A stretch of 64,000 bases of DNA. Origin: Microlunatus endophyticus. Lineage in GTDB: Bacteria; Actinomycetota; Actinomycetes; Propionibacteriales; Propionibacteriaceae. A program made the translations under genes and the position numbers. Location: contig NZ_BMMZ01000014.1 in the NCBI RefSeq assembly GCF_014646195.1, positions 62,001 through 126,000 of the forward strand. The letters are read 5' to 3'. This document shows, piece after piece, positions 32,353 to 42,011 of this stretch. A model generated the notes under the pieces. That model saw only the letters and a program-made list of their open reading frames with translations. It did not search any database and had not been told where the DNA came from. The stretch's first letter is position 1. Every line of letters starts with the position of its first letter.

Positions 32353-35300
32353 TTACCGGGTGGGGTGTTTGCGTCGGCGGATGAGGGCGAGTCCGGCGAG
32401 GAGGGCGAGGAGTCCGGTTGCGGCGAGGGGTGCGAGTCCGGTGGGTGTTCCGGTTTCGGCTAGCCCTTCCCCGTTCGTGCCGGTGCCTGTGCCGGTTCCT
32501 GTGTTGTTGGTGGTGCAGGTGATGGTGAAGGTGATGGGGTTGGATGGGTCGGAGCTGATGATCAGGGTGTCGAGGGTGACTGCGGTGTTGGTGGTTTGAA
32601 GTTGGGTTTGGACGGCGTAGATGGTGTGGGTGCCGCAGTCGAGGGTGTTGGCGGTCAGCGTCCAGGTGCCGTCAGCTCCAACGGTGGCGGTGCCGATCTG
32701 GTTGTCACCGTCGAAGATGGCGATGGTCGATCCAGGAGTACCGGTCCCACTGATCGTGGGCGTGGTGTCGCCGATCGTGTTGCCGTTACCGGGGTCGGTG
32801 ATGACCGGCGGTGTGAGGCCGGCGGCGTCGATCTCGGTGAACTGGGACTGTGTGGGATCGCTGGTGTTGCCGGCTGGGTCGGTTTGGACGGCGGTGATCG
32901 TGTGCCTTCCCGGGTCGAGGGGCTGGTCAACCGGGCGGGTCCAGCTGCCGTCCGAGCGGACGCGTGCGGTGCCGATCCGGTGTCCGTCGATCCGGACGCT
33001 GACGGTGGCGCCGGGTTCACCAGTGCCGGTGATGGTCGGTGTGGTGTCGGTGATGGCGGCCCCGTCAGCAGGGGTCACGATCGTGGGCGCTGCTGGTGGG
33101 GTCGCGTCGGTGGTGAAATCGACCGGATCGCTCGGGTCGGAGGTGTTGCCGGCTGGATCGGTCTGGGTTGCGGTGACGATGTGATCGCCGTCGCCGAGCG
33201 GCTGGGTGACACCGATGGTCCAACGTCGGTTGGTGTTGACGATGGTGGTGCCGATCTGATCGCCGTCGACGGTCACGGTCACGGTGGCGCCGGGTTCACC
33301 GGTGCCGCCGATCGTCGGGGTGTTGTCGGTGATCGTCGTCCCGTCCGCCGGATCGCTGATTACCGGCGGGGCTGGTGCGGTGGTGTCGATGGTGAAGCGA
33401 TCCGGGTGGCTGCGTCCTGACCGGTTTCCTGATGGGTCGGTCGCGATCGCGGTGATCGTGTATCCGCCTGGGGTGAGGGCGATCGAGGTGAACGTCCAAG
33501 TCCCGTTGCTGTTGGTGGTGGCGGTGCCGAGCCGGGTTCCGTCCTGGTCGGTCACGACGACCGTGGCGCCGGGTTCGGCGGTACCGGAGATGGTCGGCGT
33601 GGTGTCGCGGGTTGACGATCCGTCGGCGGGCCGGGCGATCACCGGGGTTTGGGTGGTCGCATCGACGGTGAAGTCGACACTGTCAGCATCGGACGTGTTG
33701 CCGGCCGGATCGGTCTGGGTCGCTGACACAGTGTGGTCACCGTCAGCCAGCGGATCCGGAGTATTCAGCATCCAATCGCCGTCACCGTTGACTGTGGCGG
33801 TGCCGATCTGATCACCATCCACGGACACGGTCGCGGTCGCACCGGGTTCACCGGTGCCGGTGATGGTGGGTGTGTTGTCAGTGGTTGTCGACCCGTCGGC
33901 CGGCTGGGTGATCACAGGCGCGGCGGGTGCGGTGGTGTCGATGGTGAAGTCGACCGGGTCACTGGGGTCGGAGCTGTTTCCGGCCGCGTCGGTGGCGGTC
34001 GCGGTCGCGGTGTGACCGCCCGGGGCTAACGGGGTCAGGGGAACGAGTGTCCAGTTCCCGTCCCCGTCGGCGCGGGTGGTTCCGATCTGATTGCCGTCGA
34101 CCGATACGGCGACGGTCGAACCGGGCTCAGCGGTGCCCGAGATAGGCGGTGTGGTGTCGTTGGTCGACGAACCGTCTGCCGGGTCGGTGATGACAGGTGG
34201 ATTCGGTGCTGTGGTGTCGATGATCTGGAAACTGTCTGGATCCGATGCCGGTGAGGTGGCTTGGCCGTTGGCCTGGGTCGCGACGATCGTGTGACTACCC
34301 AGATCCAACGCAGTGTCCGGGACCAGCGACCAGGTGCCGTCGTTGTCCACGTCAGCAGTTCCGATCGTCGTGCCGGCCTCGGTCACGGTGACCGTGGCAC
34401 CCGGTGTCCCGGTTCCACCGATCGTCGGGGTGGTGTCGCCGGTGGTCGACCCGTCCGCTGGCCGGCTGATCACCGGCGCGGCGAGGCTGTCACACTCGAC
34501 ACCGCCGGTCGGTGCGGTCGCGGCGGCGGTCAAAGGCAGCAATCCCAAATCCACGGTCACCGCATTAGCGCCGAGGAGATCGATCGTGCCCGTGATCGTG
34601 ATGAAGGACATGTTGCCCTCACCGGTCGCTCCGGCCGAGGCGTCGTTGAGGTTTCCGACGGTCAACGTCAGATCGGTGGTCGCTACACCTGCAATGTTCA
34701 GGGTGATCGGTATCTGACCGCCGGCCTCGAGTCGGACGGCGGGCGCGTTGTCGACTGTGACGTCGACGGCGTAATTGTTGGAGGTGACTGTGCCGGTGGT
34801 TCCGTTCGACTGGGCTGTGATCTCCGGCTGGTTCACCACATGGATACCGACCAAACCGTTCAGCAAGCTGCTGTCGGCCAGATTGCCCGAGCTGGTAGCG
34901 ACGACCGACCCGTCATTCAAGCTCGTCGAGCCCGTTGTGCTCACCGTGCCGAGATCCAGGATCTGCAAGCCAGGCAGGCCGAGTGTCGCGCCGGCCAGCG
35001 TGGTCGTCGACTGTGCGATGGGATCACCATCCGGCACACACGCCGAATCACTGGCCCAATGAGTCTGCCCGGTTCCGGAGACCAGGCCGGTATCCAGTAC
35101 GCCGGGGACATCGACCTGGCCCAATGACTGGTTGTAGGTGTCGTCCGGGGTGGCGTTCGTCGACTCCGCAGCCGCCGTTTCTACTCCGACGCCGATCCCG
35201 ACCGCGTTCGCGGCCACGTTGGCCGACTCTGCCCGGCTCCGTGGCGTCCCGGTGCTGTCCACGGTGGTCGCTGAATGACCGACAGCCGCATCCAACGTGT

Positions 35301-35568
35301 CCAAACCCACCGCGTTCAACCCGACCGACACCACGTCACCCGACGTGCTGGCTGAATAGTCAGCAGGCAGCGGGGCCGCGTGCGCCACTGAGGCGGCGAC
35401 CGTCACCAACCCAGCCGCCAACACGACCGCGAGCAGCCGGGTCAGCACGCGAGACGAGCCACGAGATAGGACTGACCGGGCCGAACGCGCAGAACTGATC
35501 TGACGAAGGGCACGAAGGCTAGTAATTAGCACGAAAATGGCAGAACGGTACGCCGAACGATGCGACAT
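32353..35568 (-). CDS. Secreted Ig-repeat surface protein with LAETG anchor
   Basis: This protein of about 1,071 residues begins with an export signal (residues about 40-65, hydrophobic, ending AHAAP), then a domain of about 330 residues with beta-rich sequence. Seven Ig-like repeats of about 90 residues follow, each opening with a line such as PVITDPADGS and TPTISGTG(E/T)PGATV. The C terminus has LAETG, a hydrophobic helix and RRRKHPTR, a cell-wall sorting signal of the LAXTG type used by class E sortases of high-GC Gram-positives. ATG 35568 has AAAGG four bases upstream. The likely role is adhesion. Tandem repeats may recombine and vary in number. Confidence 0.88.
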   Translation of the reverse strand: MSHRSAYRSAIFVLITSLRALRQISSARSARSVLSRGSSRVLTRLLAVVLAAGLVTVAASVAHAAPLPADYSASTSGDVVSVGLNAVGLDTLDAAVGHSATTVDSTGTPRSRAESANVAANAVGIGVGVETAAAESTNATPDDTYNQSLGQVDVPGVLDTGLVSGTGQTHWASDSACVPDGDPIAQSTTTLAGATLGLPGLQILDLGTVSTTGSTSLNDGSVVATSSGNLADSSLLNGLVGIHVVNQPEITAQSNGTTGTVTSNNYAVDVTVDNAPAVRLEAGGQIPITLNIAGVATTDLTLTVGNLNDASAGATGEGNMSFITITGTIDLLGANAVTVDLGLLPLTAAATAPTGGVECDSLAAPVISRPADGSTTGDTTPTIGGTGTPGATVTVTEAGTTIGTADVDNDGTWSLVPDTALDLGSHTIVATQANGQATSPASDPDSFQIIDTTAPNPPVITDPADGSSTNDTTPPISGTAEPGSTVAVSVDGNQIGTTRADGDGNWTLVPLTPLAPGGHTATATATDAAGNSSDPSDPVDFTIDTTAPAAPVITQPADGSTTTDNTPTITGTGEPGATATVSVDGDQIGTATVNGDGDWMLNTPDPLADGDHTVSATQTDPAGNTSDADSVDFTVDATTQTPVIARPADGSSTRDTTPTISGTAEPGATVVVTDQDGTRLGTATTNSNGTWTFTSIALTPGGYTITAIATDPSGNRSGRSHPDRFTIDTTAPAPPVISDPADGTTITDNTPTIGGTGEPGATVTVTVDGDQIGTTIVNTNRRWTIGVTQPLGDGDHIVTATQTDPAGNTSDPSDPVDFTTDATPPAAPTIVTPADGAAITDTTPTITGTGEPGATVSVRIDGHRIGTARVRSDGSWTRPVDQPLDPGRHTITAVQTDPAGNTSDPTQSQFTEIDAAGLTPPVITDPGNGNTIGDTTPTISGTGTPGSTIAIFDGDNQIGTATVGADGTWTLTANTLDCGTHTIYAVQTQLQTTNTAVTLDTLIISSDPSNPITFTITCTTNNTGTGTGTGTNGEGLAETGTPTGLAPLAATGLLALLAGLALIRRRKHPTR

Positions 35569-35589
35569 GGCGCCTTTCGAGGGGGTCAA

Positions 35590-36536
35590 GGCGACGAGAC
35601 CACCCAGCTGCTTGAGCGATCAATGCCCCTACCTTTGAGCAAACTTGACCTGGCACCGACCAATTTTGGAAATACCGTGACCAATCTGTGATCAAGCTGG
35701 CGGTTCTGTCAGCTGCAGGCAGCAGTTAAACCTTTGCGTCGGGGAATAGGGCGCCGAACGGCAAAGGATCCAAGGATTTCTTCCAATTCGGAGGGAAACG
35801 GTAGTTATCGTGGCAATTGGGCCTAGGGAGCCCAGCGAGGCACACAGAAGGTTCCCCCTTCACAGTTCCGATGCCTCGCACAGTCCCCGCCCGGCCGGCC
35901 TTGGTCCCCCGAACACGTGCCGGCCGGGCGGTGGACAACCATGAGTCTCTAAACCCTGCACCCCGGAACATGGTCTCAGACAAGGCCCGCGAGTCGCTGG
36001 CCACCAAACTTCAAAGCCCGTGCGGGATGAGGCTGGACGAAGAGACCCTGAACACAACGCACCGTCAGCCCCAACCCAGCCCGAGTCGTTCCCTGCCCGA
36101 TGATCGTTCCCTCCCTGCTCCGATTCCGCTTGTGGGCCGGGGTGCAGGGCCGAACATCCTCGAACCGCGCTCAGGCAAATGCCATGTCCGCAAGGTCCCC
36201 CGTCGAAGAGCCCGACAGCGGGGTTGCTAACTGCAACACCGCGCCAGACTCGGGATTCTCCTATGTGGTTGTGAAGCTGCCGCGTGGTGCAGCCTGCGCT
36301 AGCGTTCGCAGGCCCCGGTTGATCGGCCCTGGACTGGAACGTTCGTTGAGCCGCTCACCCCAAGCCGAGCCGTTGAGAGTGCGCGCGGCCTCAGCGGCGA
36401 AGAGTTCGGGCTTGGCGTCGTCGGACCGTAGCTGGGAGACAAACCGGGTGACAACGAAGGCGACAATCGGCACCCACCAGTGCACGTTCGTGGACGAGTT
36501 GGAGCGCGGAACCACCTGAGCGCCGCGGTGTCCGGC
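35590..36536. other. Gap without a supported gene
   Basis: Nearly 950 bases contain repeat unit A (36362-36464) but no convincing gene. One minus-strand frame overlaps repeat A and reproduces part of the frame at 40100-40342. Confidence 0.4.
36362..36464 (+). repeat. Dispersed repeat A, copy 1
   Basis: About 100 bases match 40197-40291 at about 85 percent identity by eye, in the same orientation. The shared core includes GTAGCTGGGAGACAAAC and GTGCGCGCGGC. In copy 2, unit A is followed at once by unit B. Confidence 0.75.
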
Positions 36537-36581
36537 GCCCTGATAAGGCAAAGGTCACTGGTTCAAGTCCAGTTAGGCCCA
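36537..36581 (+). other. tRNA-Ile(GAT) 3' half
   Basis: The anticodon loop CTGATAA (36540-36546) is followed by a broken stem, then the variable loop, a perfect T-arm ACTGG-TTCAAGT-CCAGT and acceptor TAGGCCC plus discriminator A (36574-36581). The 5' half is missing and the anticodon stem is complete only for its top three pairs. This is the 3' half of tRNA-Ile, typical of an attachment-site copy. Confidence 0.8.
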
Positions 36582-36937
36582 CCCACCTGACAAGGGGAAA
36601 CGCGCGGTTGTTCTTTCAACCGCCTGGCTCTTTGCCCGAATTTGTCTCTCAGTCGCGAGGTTCGCGGCATAGCCCGCTTGAGGCAAAGGTCAGCCGTTCA
36701 GCTCGACCCCGACCACCACGGGTGCTCCGCTGGCACGGTCCAGCGTCCGATCAGTGGGCGGAAAGGGCAACCTGCATGCGCCCGGTTTCATCGCCGCTTC
36801 GGTGTGCATCCATGACCGTTTATGCCACGTGTGGCGGGGTTAGAGCGCTGTGTCGGTTTGACCGCGCGTTGACCAAGACAAGCCATCCGGGTGCCGCCTG
36901 AGAATGCCCACAGTCCGCGGAACTGTGACGGTGAGGT
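36582..36937. other. Gap without a supported gene
   Basis: About 350 bases follow the tRNA fragment. No family feature is visible. Confidence 0.4.
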
Positions 36938-37303
36938 CTACTCCCACGGTGGTTGGTCGTCCATCTTGGTGTAGTACTTCGCGAGGTGACTCTTGACTCG
37001 GGCGATGTCTTTGCTGGGGAGGTCAACGCCGCCCCTGGATCCCTGCATGATTGCGGCTGCGGCCATGACACCGCGCGGGACTGCTCGGAGATGGCCGTCG
37101 ATGACGTCGGCGATGAGCAACTTGTAGGCGGTGAAGTTGTCCTTGTTGTTCGCGTCGTACCAGACGTGGGCGTTGCGGTAGGCCTCGTTGGGGCCGTCCT
37201 GCGCATCCGCCCACTTCCGGACTCGCTTCTCCGCAGCATCGCCGTCCCACGCGCGGTCGCGGTCGGCCAGAGCTAGGTCCTGGAAACTGGTAACAGCCAT
37301 CAT
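36938..37303 (-). CDS. Phage-type conserved domain protein
   Basis: This 121-residue protein matches a conserved domain often found with phage prohead proteases and other phage proteins. Motifs are WDGDAAEKRVRKWA, YRNAHVWYDANN, YKLLIADVIDG and a C-terminal RVKSHLAKYYTKM. ATG 37303 follows AAGGGA. It is flanked by repeat A copy 1 and repeat B copy 1, so it belongs to the segment that is absent from the related locus near 40,300. Confidence 0.6.
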   Translation of the reverse strand: MMAVTSFQDLALADRDRAWDGDAAEKRVRKWADAQDGPNEAYRNAHVWYDANNKDNFTAYKLLIADVIDGHLRAVPRGVMAAAAIMQGSRGGVDLPSKDIARVKSHLAKYYTKMDDQPPWE

Positions 37304-37327
37304 CTGATCCCTTCTTGATCGTCACGC

Positions 37328-37369
37328 CGATCGACATGTCTGTTCAAGGAGGTCTGTACCCCGTAGCCG
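37328..37369 (+). repeat. Dispersed repeat B, copy 1
   Basis: TCGACATGTCTGTTCAAGGA, GTCTGTACCCCG and AGCCG recur at 40292-40332 with one indel. In copy 2 unit B directly follows unit A, whereas here about 860 bases separate them. Confidence 0.8.
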
Positions 37370-37655
37370 AGCTGTGCGTGCGAGAACTAGGTCGGCGTTC
37401 CCGTGGTTTTGGTGTCCCGTCGGAACGGGGCGATGTTTTCACAGTCAGGGATCGGCTTGTGAACCCCACTTCGCGGTTTAGACGTCACCGGAGCATGGGC
37501 GCCGGGAGTTGGGCTGTGGGGCGCGGTAGGGCAATAGCCGGGTGTCGATCTGCGAATCGGCGGTTCGACCTCCGTGTGGGCTTGTGGTGCAGGATCGACG
37601 GCCGGGGGCTGAGATCAGGCCTATGGAGTGAGGCGCGAGTAGGGGAGTGATGAGC

Positions 37656-38219
37656 ATGACGGTGGAGTTAGTCGTGGATCTGTTTGTTTCTGTCGATGGT
37701 TGGGCTGGCGGTGATGGTCTGCCTGCCTACTTTGGGTACTTCGGCTCCGATCTGCAGGAGTGGGTTGTGGCCGAGAAGTCGATACCGGAGCTGGTATTGC
37801 TGGGTCGGCGGACCTATGACACGTTTCGTACGCTTCCCGCGGGTGCGTGGGTTGATGATCATGCCCATCTGATGGGCCTGGACAAGGTGGTTTTCTCCCG
37901 CAAGCTCGAGTCGGTGGAATGGCCGAGGACGCAGGTCTGCCGTGACCTGATTGGGGATGTTCGGCAGTTGAAAGCAGAGGCGGCTACGAGGTTGCGGACC
38001 TGGGGGAGCATGTCTGTGGCGGGTCAGCTCCTGGCTGCTGGTCTTGTCGACAGACTGCGGCTGATGCGGTTTCCGCTGCTCGTCGGCCCAGTTGGGCGTC
38101 AGCGGGCTTTTGAGAGGGTTCCTCGGATTCCCCTGGAGTTGTTGAGGACTCGAGTTCTGGATGGCCGTCTGATCTTGGATGAGTATCGGCCCGTGGTTTC
38201 GGCAGCGCCGATGGCGTGA
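37656..38219 (+). CDS. Dihydrofolate-reductase family protein (RibD C-terminal type)
   Basis: This 187-residue protein resembles the RibD-C/DHFR-like family: LVVDLFVSVDGWAGG at the N terminus, VLLGRRTYDTF, and the C-terminal LLVGPVGRQR. The family binds NADPH but many members have no known substrate; true folate or riboflavin activity cannot be claimed. GGGGAG at 37642-37647 gives good spacing to ATG 37656. It stands alone. Confidence 0.8.
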   Translation: MTVELVVDLFVSVDGWAGGDGLPAYFGYFGSDLQEWVVAEKSIPELVLLGRRTYDTFRTLPAGAWVDDHAHLMGLDKVVFSRKLESVEWPRTQVCRDLIGDVRQLKAEAATRLRTWGSMSVAGQLLAAGLVDRLRLMRFPLLVGPVGRQRAFERVPRIPLELLRTRVLDGRLILDEYRPVVSAAPMA

Positions 38220-38791
38220 CCGGCGGGACCGCCCCCGCGGAATGCCTCAGACCGTATGACACTCCACGGCATACACCGTAACGCCCACCAGGTGCACTGC
38301 CTGGCGTTGGTCATTTGCTTCCGATGAGCAACCCGCTACCAGCGAGCACGGAGCTGGCGCGACGGACTCATCGAGCCTGATCCGGCCGGATCAGCGGGAG
38401 GGGTCGTTCCTAGGTGCCGAATTGGTCATCAGTGCGTGTGAACTACCCGACATGAGGTCAATCATCGGTCAGTCGTTTCACTTCAATTGACTAGCCCTGG
38501 TGCCCCATGAACCAGCCCTGTCTTGTGCGCGAGTGATGTCTCTGCGCGAACAATTTGGCGGTCTGCGAGGTCCGTCTGTGATGGGGACGGACTGACCTCA
38601 TGCTCAGGATCTAGAGGCCGTGCTGACTGGGCGCCGTGCGGCGATACGGGCGCGTGGTTAGGGCAGGACAATCGGTATCTCAGCAGCTGAAGGTCCGAGC
38701 CGTCCAAGCATTGCGCCCCCGCACCTCGGGATCGGACCGACCTGCCTGGAGAATGGTCAGAGCCGACAACCTACGCCGCGAAGGAGTCGAG
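38220..38791. other. Gap without a supported gene
   Basis: About 570 bases between the DHFR-like gene and the hydrolase. Short frames have no motif. Confidence 0.45.
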
Positions 38792-39874
38792 ATGATGACA
38801 GCACAGGGCCGTCGAGGCCGACGGCTCGCCGCAATCGCGGTGACCGTACCCGTCGCGGCGGTAGTCGCAGCCGCGGCAATTCTCCGACGCCTCATCAACG
38901 GCTACCGCGACCCGTGGAAGCAACGCGTATCCGAAGCGGGATTCGTGCTGAAGAGGACACTGATCGGCGAGCTCGATCTTAGCTACGCCGAAGGGCCCGA
39001 TAACGGTCCACCGCTCGTGCTCCTGCATGCCCAGCACATGGATTGGTTCAGCTACAGCCGCGTCCTCCCCCGCCTCTCGCAGCGGTTCCACGTCTTCGAC
39101 ATCGACTACCCCGGCCACGGCGGCACCGTCGTCCCGCCGGACTATCCGATGACAGCAAGCCGGATCGGCGCCGATCTCGCGGCCTTCATCGAGAACGTGA
39201 TCGGCGAGCCGGTCTTCGTCACCGGAAACTCCTCAGGCGGCCTGCTCACTGTGTGGTTGGCTGCGAACCGTCCCCAACTTGTTACCGCGATCGTGCTGGA
39301 AGACCCGCCGTTGTTCTCGTCCGAATACCCCCGGATCAAGACAACGATCGCCGACCGCTCCTTCGCCACCTGCGCCCAGGCCGTGAGTGACGGACTTACG
39401 GCCGCCGACGACTTCCTGCTCTATTGGATCGACAGCAACAAGAAGTTTTTCACCAACAACATCGCCCCTGGAGCCGCCAGACTGCTTGGTGCTGCCGTCA
39501 AGGCCTACCGGCGCGCCCACCCGGGCGAGCCCGTGGAAGTCGGCTTGTTGCCCAACGACACCGTCCGCCTCCTCCTGCGCGGCATGGACCGCTTCGACCC
39601 GCGATTCGGCGCCGCCTTCCACGACGGCACCTGGAACCAGCACTTCGACCATGCTGACGCTCTTACCAGGATCGGCTGCCCCGCGCTGCTGCTCCAGGCC
39701 GACTTCACGATGCTCCCTGACGGCACCCTCAATGGCGCCATGAGCCGCGACGACGCAGACAGAGCGCTCTCCCTGCTCCCGCTCCACAGCTACAGCAAGA
39801 TCGACGCCACCCATGTCATCCACCTTGCCGAGCCGCAGCGATTCACCGACATCCTGGAGGGGTTCTTCCTGTGA
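38792..39874 (+). CDS. Alpha/beta hydrolase
   Basis: This 360-residue protein has an N-terminal hydrophobic helix (VPVAAVVAAAAILRRL), so it may be membrane-anchored. The fold motifs are PPLVLLHAQHMDW (oxyanion strand), FVTGNSSGGLL with nucleophile Ser in GNSSG, an acid candidate in QADFTMLPDG and the catalytic His in DATHVIHLAEP. The substrate is unknown. ATG 38792 has GAAGGAG five bases upstream; an adjacent ATG (38795) is possible. Confidence 0.85.
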   Translation: MMTAQGRRGRRLAAIAVTVPVAAVVAAAAILRRLINGYRDPWKQRVSEAGFVLKRTLIGELDLSYAEGPDNGPPLVLLHAQHMDWFSYSRVLPRLSQRFHVFDIDYPGHGGTVVPPDYPMTASRIGADLAAFIENVIGEPVFVTGNSSGGLLTVWLAANRPQLVTAIVLEDPPLFSSEYPRIKTTIADRSFATCAQAVSDGLTAADDFLLYWIDSNKKFFTNNIAPGAARLLGAAVKAYRRAHPGEPVEVGLLPNDTVRLLLRGMDRFDPRFGAAFHDGTWNQHFDHADALTRIGCPALLLQADFTMLPDGTLNGAMSRDDADRALSLLPLHSYSKIDATHVIHLAEPQRFTDILEGFFL

Positions 39875-40196
39875 GATGACCCGCGGCCGAGAGTCGGGTC
39901 GTATCGCCGCCGTCTCAGTCCGATGGGGACGGAGCCAACGGGAACGACCAGACTCTGCGCTGCCCCTCCGGACCCAACCGATACACCAGCGATGGCGCCC
40001 GTTGCCCGATCGTCGATCAAGTAGCTGATGCATGCGTGGCCGATCACCCGGATCACAAGGGGTCCGTGTCCGTCGTCCTTACAGTGTAGGCGCGGAGTGT
40101 CAGACGGGCCGAGGGCATTCGTCGCGGGACGGTCCGGGCGCCCGGCTATTCGACCGGTATATGCCACTGCGTGCTATGGGCGCCCGGTGTTTCGCG

Positions 40197-40332
40197 AAGC
40201 CGAGCCGTCGAGTAGTGCGCGCGGCTTCAGCGGTGAAGAGTTCCGTCGTCGGGTCGTAGCTGGGAGACAAACTGGTGACAACGGGGGCGACGGATCGACA
40301 TGTCTGTTCAAGGAGTCTGTACCCCGCAGCCG
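40197..40332 (+). repeat. Dispersed repeats A+B, copy 2 (contiguous)
   Basis: Unit A (40197-40291) and unit B (40292-40332) are adjacent here. The related copies at 36362-36464 and 37328-37369 are separated by about 860 bases holding the tRNA-Ile fragment and phage-type gene. Confidence 0.75.
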
Positions 40333-40406
40333 CGCCGGGCATGCGACACAGCTGGGCGCTCGTACGCGCCGTCCCACCGACAGTCCCGCACCGCCTTCAG
40401 TCGCAA

Positions 40407-41186
40407 TCACATCGCTTCCTTGACCCCGCGACGGATGAGCCACCGGTTGACCGGGTACGCGGTGAAGAAACCCAGGGTCATGGACAGCTGCATCAAGAAC
40501 CAATACGTGGCGGTCGTCTTGGGTAGCGGGTTGGAGAAGAGGAACAGCTGGTAGATGATCATGCCCGCGAAAAGGCCGATCTGGAAGGCAATGATCGACA
40601 ACGTGTCGGCCTTGATCGCTTCCTTGATTCCTTGGAGCGGGCGGAGTTCGCGCATCGGCACGATGGTGAAGTACTGGAAGATGATGCCGAGCAGCCAGGC
40701 AAGGACGAAGTCGAAGACGATATCGGCGTAGAGCGCCGTGCCGGCGATGGTGATGCCTAGAGCCAGGACCGACCACTCCGCGACGATGTCACCTAGCGTG
40801 CAGCCGGCGCCGCAGTGAGTTACGGCTTCGGCCGTCTGATCCCAGCTGACCCGTGGTAGACCTTCTTCTCCGCTCAGGCTGGTTTCTCCCGAGCCGGTGT
40901 GATGCTGATGCCGGTTATGTCCTCCGCTGCGTTCGTCCGGGCGTTCTGGGTGCCGGGTGGTCAATTTGGTCGATTTGCGACGTCCGTACTTGCGGTAGAA
41001 CCAGACTGCGGCGGGACCGAGGTAGAGCGCGGTCGTTGGATAGACGACTTCCATGATCGTCATTTTCTGCCGGTACCGGTTTATGTAGATGTCGTAGAGG
41101 ATGTACGCGGCACTGGCGAACGCGGCGATCAGCGAGATCCATCCGAGGACGTCCAGCCACTGAGGCGGGGTGCTGTGCGGTTCCAT
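40407..41186 (-). CDS. DUF4396 membrane protein
   Basis: This 259-residue protein has an N-terminal hydrophobic stretch, a His-rich hydrophilic linker (GGHNRHQHHTGSGE), the motif THCGAGCTLGDIVAEW and then four or five membrane segments. That matches DUF4396. The Cys pair and His cluster suggest metal (copper) handling, but no biochemical role is established. A perfect ATACCC-5-GGGTAT inverted repeat lies about 60 bases upstream (41246-41262). Confidence 0.85.
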   Translation of the reverse strand: MEPHSTPPQWLDVLGWISLIAAFASAAYILYDIYINRYRQKMTIMEVVYPTTALYLGPAAVWFYRKYGRRKSTKLTTRHPERPDERSGGHNRHQHHTGSGETSLSGEEGLPRVSWDQTAEAVTHCGAGCTLGDIVAEWSVLALGITIAGTALYADIVFDFVLAWLLGIIFQYFTIVPMRELRPLQGIKEAIKADTLSIIAFQIGLFAGMIIYQLFLFSNPLPKTTATYWFLMQLSMTLGFFTAYPVNRWLIRRGVKEAM

Positions 41187-41245
41187 GGCGACTTCCGTAC
41201 TCCTTCGGGCTCCCGGCGTGACGATCGTGTGTTCCCGATCGACTC

Positions 41246-41262
41246 ATACCCGGGGTGGGTAT
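41246..41262. promoter_or_regulatory. CsoR-like inverted repeat
   Basis: ATACCC, five bases, GGGTAT forms a perfect 6-5-6 palindrome about 60 bases upstream of the DUF4396 ATG. This is like operators of CsoR/RcnR-type copper repressors. No csoR gene is in the window. Confidence 0.5.
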
Positions 41263-41504
41263 ATCGAACCGCTCGCGACGGGTCCTGGGACGTCTGCCCG
41301 TCGGCGCCCAAGAAGGTAGCTGAGGGATGCCAGGTCGCACCGTGCTCCGCCGTCAGGCCGCCACGGCGCCCGATGCCGGCAACGAATGCGTTGATCTGCG
41401 CCTGGTTCCTCTGGTCAATCGTCCGGAGTCGTAATCGATGTCCCCCCAGCGATCGCTGCCACGGCGAGCCCACGGCCATTGCGTTCTGTCGACCTGAGAT
41501 CAGC

Positions 41505-42011
41505 TCACGATCGTTCGTTGCGTGGGGCGGCTGTTGGCTCAAGTACGAGTTGGACCAGCGGCAGGTTGCTGTTGTCCTCGGTGATCGGTGACCCGATGAG
41601 ATTTTCGAAGACGGGTTTGAGTTGTCGCCAGGCACGGGGGTGCTGGTCGGCGTACCGGTGCAGGATGGGGCCGACTTGTCTTTGATCGAGGACGGTGGCC
41701 GCCGCTGGCCTCGGGCGGTGGCTGCCAATGACGACTCGGACGTGCGGGTCGTGTTGGATGTTGCGTAGCCATTGGGCGCGGTATCCGAATCCGGATGCCA
41801 CGATGTATCGGTGGGGTGCCGGGTGGTCGATGACCTCCAGGACCACGTAGCGCCGAGCCCCGGTTTTGCGGCCGATGTGTTCGAGCATGAGTAGCCGTCG
41901 GCCGAATACCACGCCGAGCCGGGCGCGGTAGATCCAGATGGGTGCCCGGACGGCTCGGCGGTTGTGCAGCAGGGAGCCGGCCGCCGTTGCGGTTCGGCTG
42001 CGGAGATTCAT
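41505..42011 (-). CDS. Deazaflavin (F420)-dependent nitroreductase family protein
   Basis: This 168-residue protein resembles the F420-dependent nitroreductase (DDN) family: HIGRKTGARRYVVLEVI, YIVASGFGYRAQWLRNI and HPHVRVVIG-type signatures. The enzyme class uses reduced F420 or related flavin; substrate unknown. ATG 42011 overlaps the stop of the CLC gene. The upstream tail of the longer frame is a shadow. Confidence 0.85.
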   Translation of the reverse strand: MNLRSRTATAAGSLLHNRRAVRAPIWIYRARLGVVFGRRLLMLEHIGRKTGARRYVVLEVIDHPAPHRYIVASGFGYRAQWLRNIQHDPHVRVVIGSHRPRPAAATVLDQRQVGPILHRYADQHPRAWRQLKPVFENLIGSPITEDNSNLPLVQLVLEPTAAPRNERS

